The notes under the pieces are model-generated. The model was not told where the DNA came from. It saw nothing but the letters and a program-made list of their open reading frames with translations, and did not search any database. From Trichocoleus sp. FACHB-46 (GTDB lineage Bacteria; Cyanobacteriota; Cyanobacteriia; FACHB-46): DNA of 64,000 nucleotides. Both the position numbers and the translations under genes were made by a program. Location: the NCBI RefSeq assembly GCF_014695385.1, contig NZ_JACJOD010000006.1, positions 558,001-622,000 of the forward strand. Reading direction: 5' to 3'. Below, piece after piece: positions 36,665 through 45,649 of this stretch (position 1 is the first letter of the stretch; every line of letters begins with the position of its first letter).

Positions 36665-37165
36665 ATGATTGAGATGAAAGTTGCTGGAATTGCGCTGGAT
36701 GCAGCAACCCGCCACCCAATCGTACTCTTGAGGGATGCTTCTGAGCGTCGGGCTTTGCCAATCTATATTGGTCAGGACCAGGCCAGGGCAATTATCAATG
36801 CACTCGAAAACCAAGCGCCACCTCGGCCCCTTACCCACGACTTGATGATTAACATCCTGGAAGAGTGGGATATGGTTTTGGAGCGAATCATTATTCACTC
36901 CTTGCAGGACAACACTTTTTACGCGATCTTAACGGTTCGGCAAGGGGAGGTCAAAAAAGAGATTGACGCTCGCCCCAGTGATGCGATCGCCCTGGCTCTG
37001 CGGACGAATTGCTCAATTTGGGTGATGGAGGAAGTGGTAGCAGATGCCTCGATCCCAGTCGATCGAGATGCTGATGAAGCCGAGCGGCAGGCCTTCCGGA
37101 GTTTTTTAGAAAATCTCCGCCCAGAGGACTTTACTCAACGACGGGAATTCGGCAACGACTCCTAA
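36665..37165 (+). CDS. Bifunctional nuclease-type DUF151 protein
   Basis: 166 residues with the DUF151 core: MKVAGIALDAATRHPIVLLRD, LPIYIGQDQARAI, RPLTHDLM and IDARPSDAIALALR. Members in plants (BBD) have nuclease activity and bacterial ones are mostly unstudied, so function is only suggestive. ATG 36665 is chosen because GAGG lies eight bases upstream; an in-frame TTG 24 bases earlier is rejected. Cytoplasmic. It is followed 16 bases later by the aldo/keto reductase gene, so the two probably form an operon. Confidence 0.92.
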   Translation: MIEMKVAGIALDAATRHPIVLLRDASERRALPIYIGQDQARAIINALENQAPPRPLTHDLMINILEEWDMVLERIIIHSLQDNTFYAILTVRQGEVKKEIDARPSDAIALALRTNCSIWVMEEVVADASIPVDRDADEAERQAFRSFLENLRPEDFTQRREFGNDS

Positions 37166-37181
37166 AAATCTAACTGTAAGC

Positions 37182-38309
37182 ATGCGCTATCGTCGGTTTG
37201 GTAAAACTAACCTGTTGCTGTCTGTCTTTTCTCTCGGAACGATGCGCTATTTGGCTTCTGAGGAAATGGCAGCCCAAACAGTCAGCCGAGCGATCGCTTT
37301 AGGCATTAACCATCTAGAAACAGCCAAGGGCTACGGTAAGAGCGAGCAGTACTTGGGCTATGCTTTGGCGCAATTGGCGATCCCGCGCTCGCAGCTTTAC
37401 ATCACCACTAAAATTTCTCCCACGCCTGATTCTGCCTCTATGGCTCGGCAGATTGATGAGTCTTTGGCTCGCCTAGGCATAGATTATGTGGATTGCTTGG
37501 CAGTACATGGCCTCAACACCGAGGAGCACCTGAGTTGGATTGAGGCGAAAAACGGCTGTATGCAGGCAGTGCAACAGGCTGTTACGGATGGCAGAGTCCG
37601 ACATGTAGGTTTCTCCACCCACGGGCCGCTAGAGCTGATTCTGGCCGCGATCGCGACTGATTTATTTCAGTTCGTGAGTCTGCACTACTACTACTTTTTT
37701 CAGCGCAACGCGCCTGCGGTGGCATTGGCAGCGGCAAAAGACATGGGTGTGTTTATTATCTCGCCTGCTGATAAGGGAGGGCAGCTTTACACCCCGCCGC
37801 CGAAGCTGCAAGAGTTATGTGCGCCCTTATCCCCTTTACATTTCAACTATCGGTTTCTGCTTAGTGACTCCCGCATCACTACGCTGAGTGTCGGAGCAGC
37901 CAACCCAACTGAGCTAGACTGGCCTTTGAGCATAGCGGACTCTGATGGCACCTTGAACCCTACAGAAACAGAGATTCTGCAACGTCTGCAAGCTCATCAA
38001 GCCTCCGTACTAGGGCCAGATCAGTGCAGCCAGTGCTATGCTTGCCTGCCTTGTCCAGAAGCGATTCAGATTCCAGAAGTATTACGGCTACGGAACTTAG
38101 CGATCGCCTACGACATGACCAATTTCGGCCAATATCGCTACCGTATGTTTGAAAATGCAGGTCACTGGTTTCCGGGGATGAAAGCAAATCGCTGTAACGA
38201 CTGTGGCGACTGCTTACCAAAGTGTCCAGAACAACTGAATATTCCTGCTTTGCTTCAAGATGCTCATGAGCGCTTAAATGGCCCAGTGGGTCGGCGGCTT
38301 TGGAGCTAA
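37182..38309 (+). CDS. Aldo/keto reductase with C-terminal iron-sulfur motifs
   Basis: 375-residue NADPH-type oxidoreductase. The N-terminal TIM-barrel has the expected Asp/Tyr/Lys/His set: LETAKGYGKSEQYLG (Tyr), TTKIS (Lys) and AVHGL (His). The last 90 residues add two Cys clusters, CSQCYACLPC and CNDCGDCLPKC, of the 4Fe-4S ferredoxin kind, which could accept electrons from ferredoxin or a quinone. This AKR-ferredoxin fusion is common in cyanobacteria and clostridia, but the substrate is not known. Runs as an operon with the DUF151 gene. Confidence 0.93.
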   Translation: MRYRRFGKTNLLLSVFSLGTMRYLASEEMAAQTVSRAIALGINHLETAKGYGKSEQYLGYALAQLAIPRSQLYITTKISPTPDSASMARQIDESLARLGIDYVDCLAVHGLNTEEHLSWIEAKNGCMQAVQQAVTDGRVRHVGFSTHGPLELILAAIATDLFQFVSLHYYYFFQRNAPAVALAAAKDMGVFIISPADKGGQLYTPPPKLQELCAPLSPLHFNYRFLLSDSRITTLSVGAANPTELDWPLSIADSDGTLNPTETEILQRLQAHQASVLGPDQCSQCYACLPCPEAIQIPEVLRLRNLAIAYDMTNFGQYRYRMFENAGHWFPGMKANRCNDCGDCLPKCPEQLNIPALLQDAHERLNGPVGRRLWS

Positions 38310-38375
38310 TCCAATCCCAGAGTTTGCGGTGAGTGGGATACTAACTCTATCCGAGTTCGTCATTAATTTCGTGAA

Positions 38376-39062
38376 GTGCTGGGCTGGGAGGCTAGAGCTG
38401 TGCAAGCAAGAATTGTGCAAGCCAAAACTGTGCAGATCAAAGGGCAGCGAGGAGTAAAATTACCATTTGGTAGGGCGAGAATAGCGCGATCGCTGGAACT
38501 GCTAGGTTTTGCGGGAGCGATCGTAGTAGGTTTGAGCCAACCGCTCCTCGCTCAAGTGCCTTTAGAGCCTATTCCTGACCCTCTAGACACTGAGTTGGTT
38601 GAGCAACAGCAAGAAAGTGCGCCATTGCTGACTCCTGGTGCTTGTACCGTAGGTGATGCGGTGATCACTTCCAATACCATTTGCCAGAGCAATATTACAA
38701 TTCCGAGTTTGTGGTGGCTAGAGGAGCAATATCGGCAACTGAATGGCAAGCTAGTCAACACTTGGTTAGCTTACCCAGAGGCTAGCGGCAGTTCTCGGCG
38801 GGTAGATTTAGTGGTGAATCAACAGGTCTGGAGCTTGCTCGATTACTTGGAGCGCTACAAATTTACGGACTGGTTTGGCACAACCGCTAGAGATTACGGC
38901 TTTAGCACCAGAGTTTTTAATAGTCAGGGCCGCTTGTTAGCTGCTTATACCTGCGCTTTTTCGCCTGCAAGCCCATCTGCTCAGGCAACACCGACCTGCC
39001 GCCTCTTTGTAGATGCTTTAGGGAAAAACGGCTTGGGTAGACCGATTCAGTCATCCCCTTGA
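38376..39062 (+). CDS. Hypothetical exported protein, about 200-228 aa
   Basis: No family recognised. From GTG 38376 there is a basic, Gln/Val-rich N-terminus, then a hydrophobic segment (about residues 40-58) ending near LLAQVPLEP, which looks like a signal peptide cleavage region. The mature part has four to five Cys residues (CTVGDAV, TICQSN, YTCAFS, TCRLF) that could form disulfides, and a Trp-rich region. Start uncertain; later GTG codons would give a more ordinary signal peptide. The last 12 bases overlap the convergent lipoprotein gene. Confidence 0.7.
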   Translation: MLGWEARAVQARIVQAKTVQIKGQRGVKLPFGRARIARSLELLGFAGAIVVGLSQPLLAQVPLEPIPDPLDTELVEQQQESAPLLTPGACTVGDAVITSNTICQSNITIPSLWWLEEQYRQLNGKLVNTWLAYPEASGSSRRVDLVVNQQVWSLLDYLERYKFTDWFGTTARDYGFSTRVFNSQGRLLAAYTCAFSPASPSAQATPTCRLFVDALGKNGLGRPIQSSP

Positions 39063-40256
39063 GGAAGTTGGGCGCACTGCAAGCCATAAAGCTTGATATT
39101 GCTCGATCGCCTTTGCCGATAGGGGGTAGAGAAACTCACTCTTCTCAATCACCGATGGCTCAGGTAGCAAGACTGGCTGCTTCTGTAAAGCGTTGGGTAA
39201 AGTGGCGCGATCGCGGCCTACTAATGTTGGCGAAGCAGCTTGGCTCAAAATTGAAAGCTGAATCGCGGTTTGGGGTTGTAAACAGAAATCTAGCCACTGT
39301 TCTGACAAACTTAGTTGGCCGTTATTGCTGGCTGCGGTTGGGGTGGCTACCGCAGGACGTACCCAAAGCTCTGACCAAAGCTTTGTGCCTGAGCGCGGAA
39401 CAACAGCAGCAATTTGGCGATTATTTTTCATCAAGCTTAGAACATCAGTGGACCAACCCACCGCCAGCCAAGTGTCCCCTAAAATCAAGGGTTGCAGATA
39501 ACTGGTGGAGCTATAGAACTTAACTTGTTGGTGGAGCGCCTGCAATTCTGACCTGAGAGCAGCTACCTTGGTCAAATCTTCTGTGTTGTAAGAATGATTT
39601 AATTTCTTCAGCGTTAGGCCAATGACTTCCCTGGGTTGATCTAATAGCGAGATGCGATCGCGCAGTTCAGGTCGCCACAAGTCGCTCCAATCGGTAGGCA
39701 CAGCCCAGTCTTGCTCAGCAAATTTGTCAGCACGGTAAGCAATCACAGTCGTACCCCAACGGTAGGGCATGCCCCAAACTTGACCCTGCTCCGCCACTTG
39801 TCCTTGGCGATCGCGAGTCACGAGCTTTTGCCAAGCAGGGGGCACTTGGGCCCAAGCGGCCACCTGTTGGGGATTGAGAGGTTGAATCAAGTTTTGTTGA
39901 ATTGCTTGAGCCAACCAATAATCTCCTAGAGTTACCAAATCGGGTACTCCTGTAGCAGCACCTTGCCGATTCCGAGAAACGAATGGCCAGGAGGTCTGGG
40001 GTTGGGGCTGCGTGGAGGCTGCTGGACGCTGCCAATTCTGTAGAAGCTGAAACAACTGACCGAGTTGAGGCTCTGGGGCAAAGTCAAGTCGAGCGGGCTG
40101 CTGGAGACTCCGACGAAATTTGTCCAAAATCTGTGGTGGAATCGAGCTTTTGAGTAAGCGAACCCTCAAAGCTTCGCGGGCTGAACCGTTACACCCTGCT
40201 AGCGCTTGGCTCAGCCCTAAAACGCCAACTCCTTGAAGAAAAGACCGTCGATCCAT
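39051..40256 (-). CDS. ABC-type extracellular solute-binding lipoprotein (spermidine/putrescine type)
   Basis: 401 residues from ATG 40256. The N-terminus MDRRSFLQGVGVLGLSQALAGC contains a twin-Arg-like start and a lipobox LAGC, so it is probably exported folded and lipid-anchored. The rest is a family 1/polyamine-type binding protein (PDLVTLGDYWLAQAIQ, GMPYRWGTTVIAYRADKF, WSDLWRPELRDRISLLD). No permease or ATPase lies next to it, so the transporter partner is elsewhere or absent. It starts 17 bases after the end of the broken lyase gene, on the same strand, and overlaps the hypothetical gene at 38376 by 12 bases at its 3-prime end. Confidence 0.9.
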   Translation of the reverse strand: MDRRSFLQGVGVLGLSQALAGCNGSAREALRVRLLKSSIPPQILDKFRRSLQQPARLDFAPEPQLGQLFQLLQNWQRPAASTQPQPQTSWPFVSRNRQGAATGVPDLVTLGDYWLAQAIQQNLIQPLNPQQVAAWAQVPPAWQKLVTRDRQGQVAEQGQVWGMPYRWGTTVIAYRADKFAEQDWAVPTDWSDLWRPELRDRISLLDQPREVIGLTLKKLNHSYNTEDLTKVAALRSELQALHQQVKFYSSTSYLQPLILGDTWLAVGWSTDVLSLMKNNRQIAAVVPRSGTKLWSELWVRPAVATPTAASNNGQLSLSEQWLDFCLQPQTAIQLSILSQAASPTLVGRDRATLPNALQKQPVLLPEPSVIEKSEFLYPLSAKAIEQYQALWLAVRPTSSRG

Positions 40257-40272
40257 TGAACTGCTGCGACTC

Positions 40273-40932
40273 CTACGCCGACTGTTTGTGCTCAACCCCA
40301 AAGCCAATTAGATCAATCACGCTCGGAATTTCGTGGGGTTGAGGCCGCTGATACGTCACGATGGTGCGGAGGCGTACGTTTGGTGCAATTAAACGCATTT
40401 GATCAACCGCTACAGAACGATTGTAGAACGTTGTCATTTCCAACGTTTGACGAGTGGGCTGATAGGTAAAGCGACCCGCGATCGTACCCGCTTCTGAATA
40501 ACCTGCATTAGGTAGGTAAAACCCCTGAATAGTTTCTCCTGCTGGTTAGGTCGAGATCTGGGCTGCGATCGGCAACAACGGCGCGTTGCCAGTGGTATTG
40601 GAAGCTACAACTAAGCTATCCGCAACAAATAAGGCTTGCAGGCTCATTGCCACGGTTTCTCCAGTCTCGGAGCGAGTATTAAAAGCGATCGCAAATCCTG
40701 GCAAATTGTCTTGATCCTCAATCAAAGCTGAGAAGTCATTTTTTGTTGCTTGTGATTGTAATGTTGCGGTCTCAGAGGGAAGCAAAATCTGCTTTTTGTC
40801 TGCCGCAGTCAGGGGTTGAACTTGGTATTCCGTATAAGAACGCTCGATCCTACTTTCAGCAACAAAATAGTAAGTTCTCTCAGTTGTCCATGTCCCGGCA
40901 CAAGCAATGAAAAAGCCCTTAAGGCTCAGCAT
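40273..40932 (-). pseudogene. Phycobiliprotein lyase-like (CpcS/CpeS-type) gene with an in-frame TAA
   Basis: Reading leftward from ATG 40932 the first frame gives about 128 residues (start LSLKGFFIACAGTWTTERTYYF, later FNTRSETGETVAMSLQALF) and stops at TAA 40546-40548. The same frame is then open for another 90 codons to TAG at 40273, coding GFYLPNAGYSEAGTIAGRF, MTTFYNRSVAVDQ, and the LRLRTIVTYQRP motif, which complete a CpcS-like lipocalin fold of about 219 residues. These lyases attach bilins to phycobiliproteins. The downstream part is conserved in style, so the stop is recent, a sequencing error, or read through. Family assignment is from memory of the motif pattern. Confidence 0.7.
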
Positions 40933-41558
40933 TTCTTTGCACAATGACGGTTGGACTTCTTTTGAGTAACTCTTTAGCCAATTAGACAGTTAGCTTTAAT
41001 TAGCAATAAGTAGTACAGAAGTTTAATTAGTTGTTAGGGCTGGCGCTTATTTCATCTAGATAGCAGCATGAGTATACATCCTGAGTCGAGTCGAGAGATT
41101 AAGCATGCCACAGAGCTACAACTAGTTTGGCTACGCGCGATCGCCTGAAAACTTGAAAAAGCTGCTCAGATTAGGCCTACTGTAGCTGTTCTAGACGCTG
41201 AGACTACCAGGGAGCTGGATAGCAGCTGTTTTTTTGAAGCTGAGATACCTTCCTAAACCTAAGCTTAAGAATCGAGTTTGTTACAGTTTGAATGATTGTG
41301 ATGGCAACTACCAAAACTCTTGCTGTTCTAGGAGTACAGTCTAGAATTAGGCAGGATTTAGATAAATTCAATAATGAGATTTTGTATTGAGTTTGATTAA
41401 TTTTTGGAGAGATTAAATGGTTTGATTGTTGGCTCAAATTTATTAAAAAGCTGATGAATTGCTACTTTGTCGAAAGGTTAAATTATTCAGCACTAGTCGT
41501 CACATTTGGGAATCCTTTCTTAGGATAAAGAGAATTCATTAGGCTACTAGGGCACCCC
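40933..41558. other. Gap between the lyase gene and the coiled-coil gene
   Basis: About 625 bases. It carries the leftward promoter of the lyase-like gene and a possible structured rightward RNA at 41156-41235. The one longer leftward frame here has no coding character. Confidence 0.45.
41156..41235 (+). ncRNA. Candidate structured RNA ending in a T-run
   Basis: AGCTGCT (41160-41166) pairs with AGCAGCT (41221-41227), and flanking AAAA with TTTT beyond a bulged G, closing a 55-base interior that includes the palindrome TAGGCCTA. The 3-prime side is followed by seven T residues, as in intrinsic terminators. No gene ends here on this strand. Evidence is structural only. Confidence 0.3.
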
Positions 41559-41936
41559 ATGGATCCAATTCAAGAACAAGTCATTGCCTTAAATACAAAA
41601 GTTGATGGACTTCAGAAGCAGATGATTGAGCATTTCAACCATCGACTTTCAGAAGCTGTAGCTGAAATGAAGCTATTGGTGATGCAGGGAGCACCATCGA
41701 CTCAGCCAGAAGCTCACGGCAGACGCTATCTCTACTCAACTCATAGCAGTCGTGAAATGGGGATGGATCACAAGGATGTATTGACTGATACCAGCTACCC
41801 CAGCATGGAAGATCAAAGTAGCGAGCGCGATCTAGCGCCCGAGATCCAAATTCGTCGGCTGACAGTGCAATTGACTGCGGCTTACAATCGCATTGCGGCT
41901 CTAGAAGAGCAATTGCTATCTCAGAGAGTTCACTAA
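41559..41936 (+). CDS. Small protein with two coiled-coil ends, 125 aa
   Basis: Unrecognised family. Residues 1-45 are helical with heptad-like Leu/Ile/Val spacing (VIALNTKVDGLQKQMIEHF) and residues 95-123 again (IRRLTVQLTAAYNRIAALEEQ). A polar, His/Ser-rich linker of about 50 residues joins them. No signal peptide or membrane segment. ATG 41559 with a weak ribosome site. Such a build fits a small scaffold or dimeric adaptor. It ends 46 bases before the cobT stop (convergent). Confidence 0.7.
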   Translation: MDPIQEQVIALNTKVDGLQKQMIEHFNHRLSEAVAEMKLLVMQGAPSTQPEAHGRRYLYSTHSSREMGMDHKDVLTDTSYPSMEDQSSERDLAPEIQIRRLTVQLTAAYNRIAALEEQLLSQRVH

Positions 41937-41981
41937 CGAACGCAATCCTGCAATTCGAGTGCAATTGAGTTCATAACTAGC

Positions 41982-43127
41982 TTAAGAGTGATTGAGAAGC
42001 AAATTTTGCCTTGAGTCAGCTTGACAGTAGCGTTCTGCCAACGCCTCGATCGCTTGCAGCAATTGCGCTTGACTCCAGTTTTGATAAAGAGAAGCTGCGA
42101 TCGCACAACCGCCAGCCCCTACGCCTTCTTTCACATATCCTTGCTCATAAGCTTGGAGCTGTGAGTAGCGAGCTGCTGTAAATTGCAGCTGGGTAGCCAA
42201 AAGCGGGACCGTGCCAATCAGATTGGCTAAGCCTACTGTGTCTCCTGTCGCATCTTCAGCAACCCAGCGAGTTGTGCCTACGACAATCTGCTCTGGTTGC
42301 CATGACAAAGTGTAAGTAGTCGCGATCGCTCGTAACAAAGCATAAACCGCCAACATCTGGGTGCCTCCGGCTAGCATAACGCCACAACTTCGACTAGCCG
42401 CGATCGCCATGCCCGCAACCACAATTTGCATCGGATCGCCTACTGCGGCTACCAACTGAAGCGGGTCAACCTCGGAGTTAACCAAACCCGCTTGCCGTAA
42501 ACCTGCCTGGACAACTTCCCACTTTTGGCTATGGTTGCAGGTAGGATGACTGCTGTTGACTTTGCCAACCGCTGCAAGGCCGAGACCTGTCAAAATGGCT
42601 AAAGCTGTGGTTGTGCCACCCACAACGCATTCTCCCAAAATTAAGTAGCCTTGGGGAACTTGAGCCGCGAGCTGCTGGCCCCAAGCTAATCCTTGCTCCA
42701 GCAGATGTTGAACGACTGGTCGGCTTAAGGCTTGGCCTTGGCTTAAGCATGCCGCAGCAGTCCCCCCCAAATCAACGCAAGGAACTGGGGGGGGGACGGG
42801 TAAACCAGCATTAAATAAGTAAAGTGGAATTGCTTGGGCCTCCACGACAGCCCGTGAAATTAAAACCGGGGATGCACCAGCCTGGAGGGGCGGCAAAGCA
42901 TATTGAGAAGCAGCTTGAGGTCCCTGGTAGAGGAATTCGGCATCAGCGATCGCGGTATAGCGCCGATCTTGTGGGGTAGCACCCGCTGCAGAAATGCCTG
43001 GAATTAGACCCGTGGCTGTAAACCCAAGTACACAGGCGAATAAAGGGCGATGCCGTTGGTAGCGCTGGACCCATTGCTGTCCCAACTGCGCTTGCGTATA
43101 AACCCGAATCATCTCGGCTAGAGACAT
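41982..43127 (-). CDS. cobT: Nicotinate-nucleotide:base phosphoribosyltransferase, CobT family
   Basis: 381-residue cyanobacterial-type CobT that activates the lower-ligand base of cobamides with nicotinate mononucleotide. Key pieces: ECVVGGTTTALAILTGLG, VAAVGDPMQIVVAGMAIAA and SCGVMLAGGTQMLAV, plus catalytic Glu region EGVGAGGCAIAAS. Cyanobacteria make pseudocobalamin, so the base is likely adenine. The ATG overlaps the stop of the upstream DUF2232 gene (TAATG), so the two are coupled. Confidence 0.9.
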   Translation of the reverse strand: MSLAEMIRVYTQAQLGQQWVQRYQRHRPLFACVLGFTATGLIPGISAAGATPQDRRYTAIADAEFLYQGPQAASQYALPPLQAGASPVLISRAVVEAQAIPLYLFNAGLPVPPPVPCVDLGGTAAACLSQGQALSRPVVQHLLEQGLAWGQQLAAQVPQGYLILGECVVGGTTTALAILTGLGLAAVGKVNSSHPTCNHSQKWEVVQAGLRQAGLVNSEVDPLQLVAAVGDPMQIVVAGMAIAASRSCGVMLAGGTQMLAVYALLRAIATTYTLSWQPEQIVVGTTRWVAEDATGDTVGLANLIGTVPLLATQLQFTAARYSQLQAYEQGYVKEGVGAGGCAIAASLYQNWSQAQLLQAIEALAERYCQADSRQNLLLNHS

Positions 43128-43894
43128 TAATCAGCCTCGTAATCCAGAATCACCTGTACCCACTTAGGAGGCGCTGGGATCGGGTTGCCTAAACGCTCTA
43201 AAAGCAACCAAGCCGCTAGATGGACAACAAAAAGATAAACAATATTGTTGATCACAATCATGATCGCCGCGATCGCTTGAACCAACGCTAGTTCAGGCTG
43301 GATCAACAGCCCTAGCTTCACAAAACCCCATTCCACCAATTCTGTAATTTGAGTGGTGATATAAGCCCACAGATCGTCACCCAGCAAAATCGAAACTAGC
43401 CAAATCCGGAAAAAGAAGCCAAAAGTGCCAATAATTGTGCCGATACTGATGGAAACAAACCAGTTTGCTCGCCGCCGCCAAAGCGCTCCTAATTGAACTC
43501 CCAACAGCCCAAAAGGCATTAAAAACAGAATGCTGCGGGTTGGCCCCATGAGGACTGATAGCAGCAACCCAGACACTAGGGCTGACATCCAAGCAGCGCG
43601 GTGTCCCCAGCGCAAGTAGGTCAGGGCAATGGGGACCGGGAAAAAAATCCGTAACAAAGGCCCCATCGGGAAGTAATAGTTGACCAGCCAAATCAGGCTC
43701 GCTGTACTGGCTAAGAAAGCAGTCTCCACCATAGCTAGAGGAGCTGCACTCGTGACTTGCGGTTCAGCTAGAGCCGTTGAAGTATGGAGGTCAGTGGGCC
43801 TAGTGGAGCTTGATTCAGGAGATGCAGATTGAGTAGGACCCGGCTGAGAATCAGGCGGTCTTTCTGAGTGGCGGTCTTCGGAAGAATCACTCAT
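43127..43894 (-). CDS. DUF2232 membrane protein
   Basis: 255 residues from ATG 43894. A 55-residue polar, Ser/Pro-rich N-terminus precedes six or seven hydrophobic segments, including IRILFFPVPIALTYLRWGHR-like PVPIALTYLRW, a feature of the DUF2232 family. The family resembles transporter substrate-binding (S) components of ECF systems and some are predicted vitamin or precursor carriers. The one-base overlap with cobT suggests a link to cobamide metabolism or transport, but that is inference. No known ECF T or A component is nearby. Confidence 0.8.
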   Translation of the reverse strand: MSDSSEDRHSERPPDSQPGPTQSASPESSSTRPTDLHTSTALAEPQVTSAAPLAMVETAFLASTASLIWLVNYYFPMGPLLRIFFPVPIALTYLRWGHRAAWMSALVSGLLLSVLMGPTRSILFLMPFGLLGVQLGALWRRRANWFVSISIGTIIGTFGFFFRIWLVSILLGDDLWAYITTQITELVEWGFVKLGLLIQPELALVQAIAAIMIVINNIVYLFVVHLAAWLLLERLGNPIPAPPKWVQVILDYEAD

Positions 43895-44005
43895 GCACAA
43901 TTAGGTAAGCTAGCAGATCTACTCTATACCTAAACTCTAGACCCCATCCGCTAGTTCGGGTCAGTCTCGGCAGGAGCTAAATTTCCGCGATCGCCCCTGC
44001 CTCAC

Positions 44006-44710
44006 TTAAACCAACAGGCGCTCCAGAGCGTGCATGTCCGGAATGCAGAGAATGTCGCGATCGCGAACAATCAGTTCCTTTTTTTCCAGCTTATTCAAGA
44101 CCCGCGTCACAGTTTCACGCGCTAAACCACTCAAGCTGCTCAGTTCCCGGTGCGGCAAGTTAGGAATCTCAACTCCCTTTTGGCTCCGTTTTCCCTGCCC
44201 CTCAGCTAGAAACAACAAAATATCCGCCACGCGAGAGGTACTGTCAGACTCTCGCAACCGCAACCGTCGATTCACTTGGCGTAGCCGTCGTGCCATCAGC
44301 TGAGCTAGACGAATTCCTGCCGTTGGCTCTGTATGAATTAACTGGACAAAATCTTGGGCTGGCATATTGCCAATCACAGTAGGAGCCAAGGTAATGACAT
44401 CTGTAGATCTAGGTACTTCATCTAGCGGAGCCATTTCTCCAAATAATTCACCCTTACCAAGAATGTTGAGGGTGACCTCTTTGCCATCTAAGTTATAAGT
44501 CCGAATCTTGACCCAACCGTCCAAAATAAAGTAGACAGAACTACCCCAGTCATTTTCTAATAAAATTACTTGGCCAGAAGGATGGCTACGCATGACAACA
44601 TGGGCCGTAGCCTTTTCGACCGTAGCCTCTGGTAAGCCTTCAAAGAAAGGAGCAGAGCGAATTAGTGCAGGGCTAGACTGAGGTTCACGAGGGCTATACC
44701 GATCTTCCAT
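44006..44710 (-). CDS. Crp/Fnr-family transcriptional regulator
   Basis: 234 residues. An N-terminal cyclic-nucleotide-binding beta barrel (about residues 20-130; VILLENDWGSSVYFILDGW, GELFGEMAPLDEVPRSTDV) is followed by a long dimer helix and a winged helix-turn-helix (PHRELSSLSGLARETVTRVLNKLEKKELI). The RSTDV segment keeps the Arg-Ser of cAMP-binding pockets, so ligand binding is possible. It is not NtcA, whose helix differs. Its target genes are not visible here; it is alone with a 940-base upstream region. Confidence 0.92.
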   Translation of the reverse strand: MEDRYSPREPQSSPALIRSAPFFEGLPEATVEKATAHVVMRSHPSGQVILLENDWGSSVYFILDGWVKIRTYNLDGKEVTLNILGKGELFGEMAPLDEVPRSTDVITLAPTVIGNMPAQDFVQLIHTEPTAGIRLAQLMARRLRQVNRRLRLRESDSTSRVADILLFLAEGQGKRSQKGVEIPNLPHRELSSLSGLARETVTRVLNKLEKKELIVRDRDILCIPDMHALERLLV

Positions 44711-45649
44711 GGGGCCATTGCATTGTAATTTCTATAAAGTCAGTCAGACTAAGTGGCCTAGCAATCTAGAACCTATTAATGTCGATAATGCTTACCCTAA
44801 GGGTAGTCAGCCAGGCAAAGTGGCATTACTCCTATGGCTGAAGTTGACTCTCAATCTTGAAGCTAGCCCCGCAACTCCCTAGCCCACCAACTTGACCCAT
44901 CTGACTCAACTCAGATGAAGCATCTAAAAATAGGACACATTTGAAAGTCTAAGATACTTAAGCTGATATGAGAAATATCATTGCCACCAATCCGCCCTAG
45001 TAGCAAGGAAATCCACAGCAATAATAGCTTAAAGTTTTCCCACTTTTAGACAGAAGTGTTCGCCGAGCTACCAGATTAGTTAGACTGGCCTGATCTACCG
45101 CTTGGATTCAGGGACGAGAGGAGAACAATCTTTCATTGACACTAAGTGTGACTCCCAATGGTGAGATATAACCCAATTTGACTGGTGGGCAGCTCAGCAG
45201 GTCCTTTAAAGCGAGATAAATTTCGCCAAGTCGTAGAACTTTTAGCCTGTTCTGGCGTAAACTTTGTCCAACTGTTGGCCTGCTGGTCATCTGAAATCTT
45301 CAAAATTATTTCAGTTGGCAAAAATCTAGCAGTGCTTGATAGTGCTTGAAGTTAAATTAATTCTGGCGATCGCAAAACGACGACTAATATGAAGATTAAT
45401 AACCAGAGCTTCGTTGATTTTTGATTAGCTTCAAACTAGCTTCTACACTGTAGCCTTAACCCACCTCTGGAAATTGCTTAACCCTCACTTTTAGACCAAG
45501 TTCTAGATGAAGGGGGCAAATGATCGAAAAGCTCACTTTAGACTGGAGGAAAATTAGCTCCTCTGGCTGGGCAAACTAATCTTTGAAGCATCCAGAGCCG
45601 TGATCGCTTTATACCTGTCACCTGTCAAGTTCTAGTCAGGGGTTCCATC
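44711..45649. other. Long gap upstream of Crp-type gene and acidic-protein gene
   Basis: About 940 bases with no credible gene; it separates two divergent genes. Contains an inverted repeat CATCTGA-N6-TCAGATG (44898-44917) and several AT-rich stretches. The near-perfect inverted repeat could be an operator, but no proof is visible. The only longer leftward frame (45108-45290) has no coding character. Confidence 0.5.

Noticed and set aside
13142-44950. Shared 13-base string GACACATTTGAAA near 13142 and near 44935
   Set aside because: A match of this length between two places in 64 kb is expected by chance.
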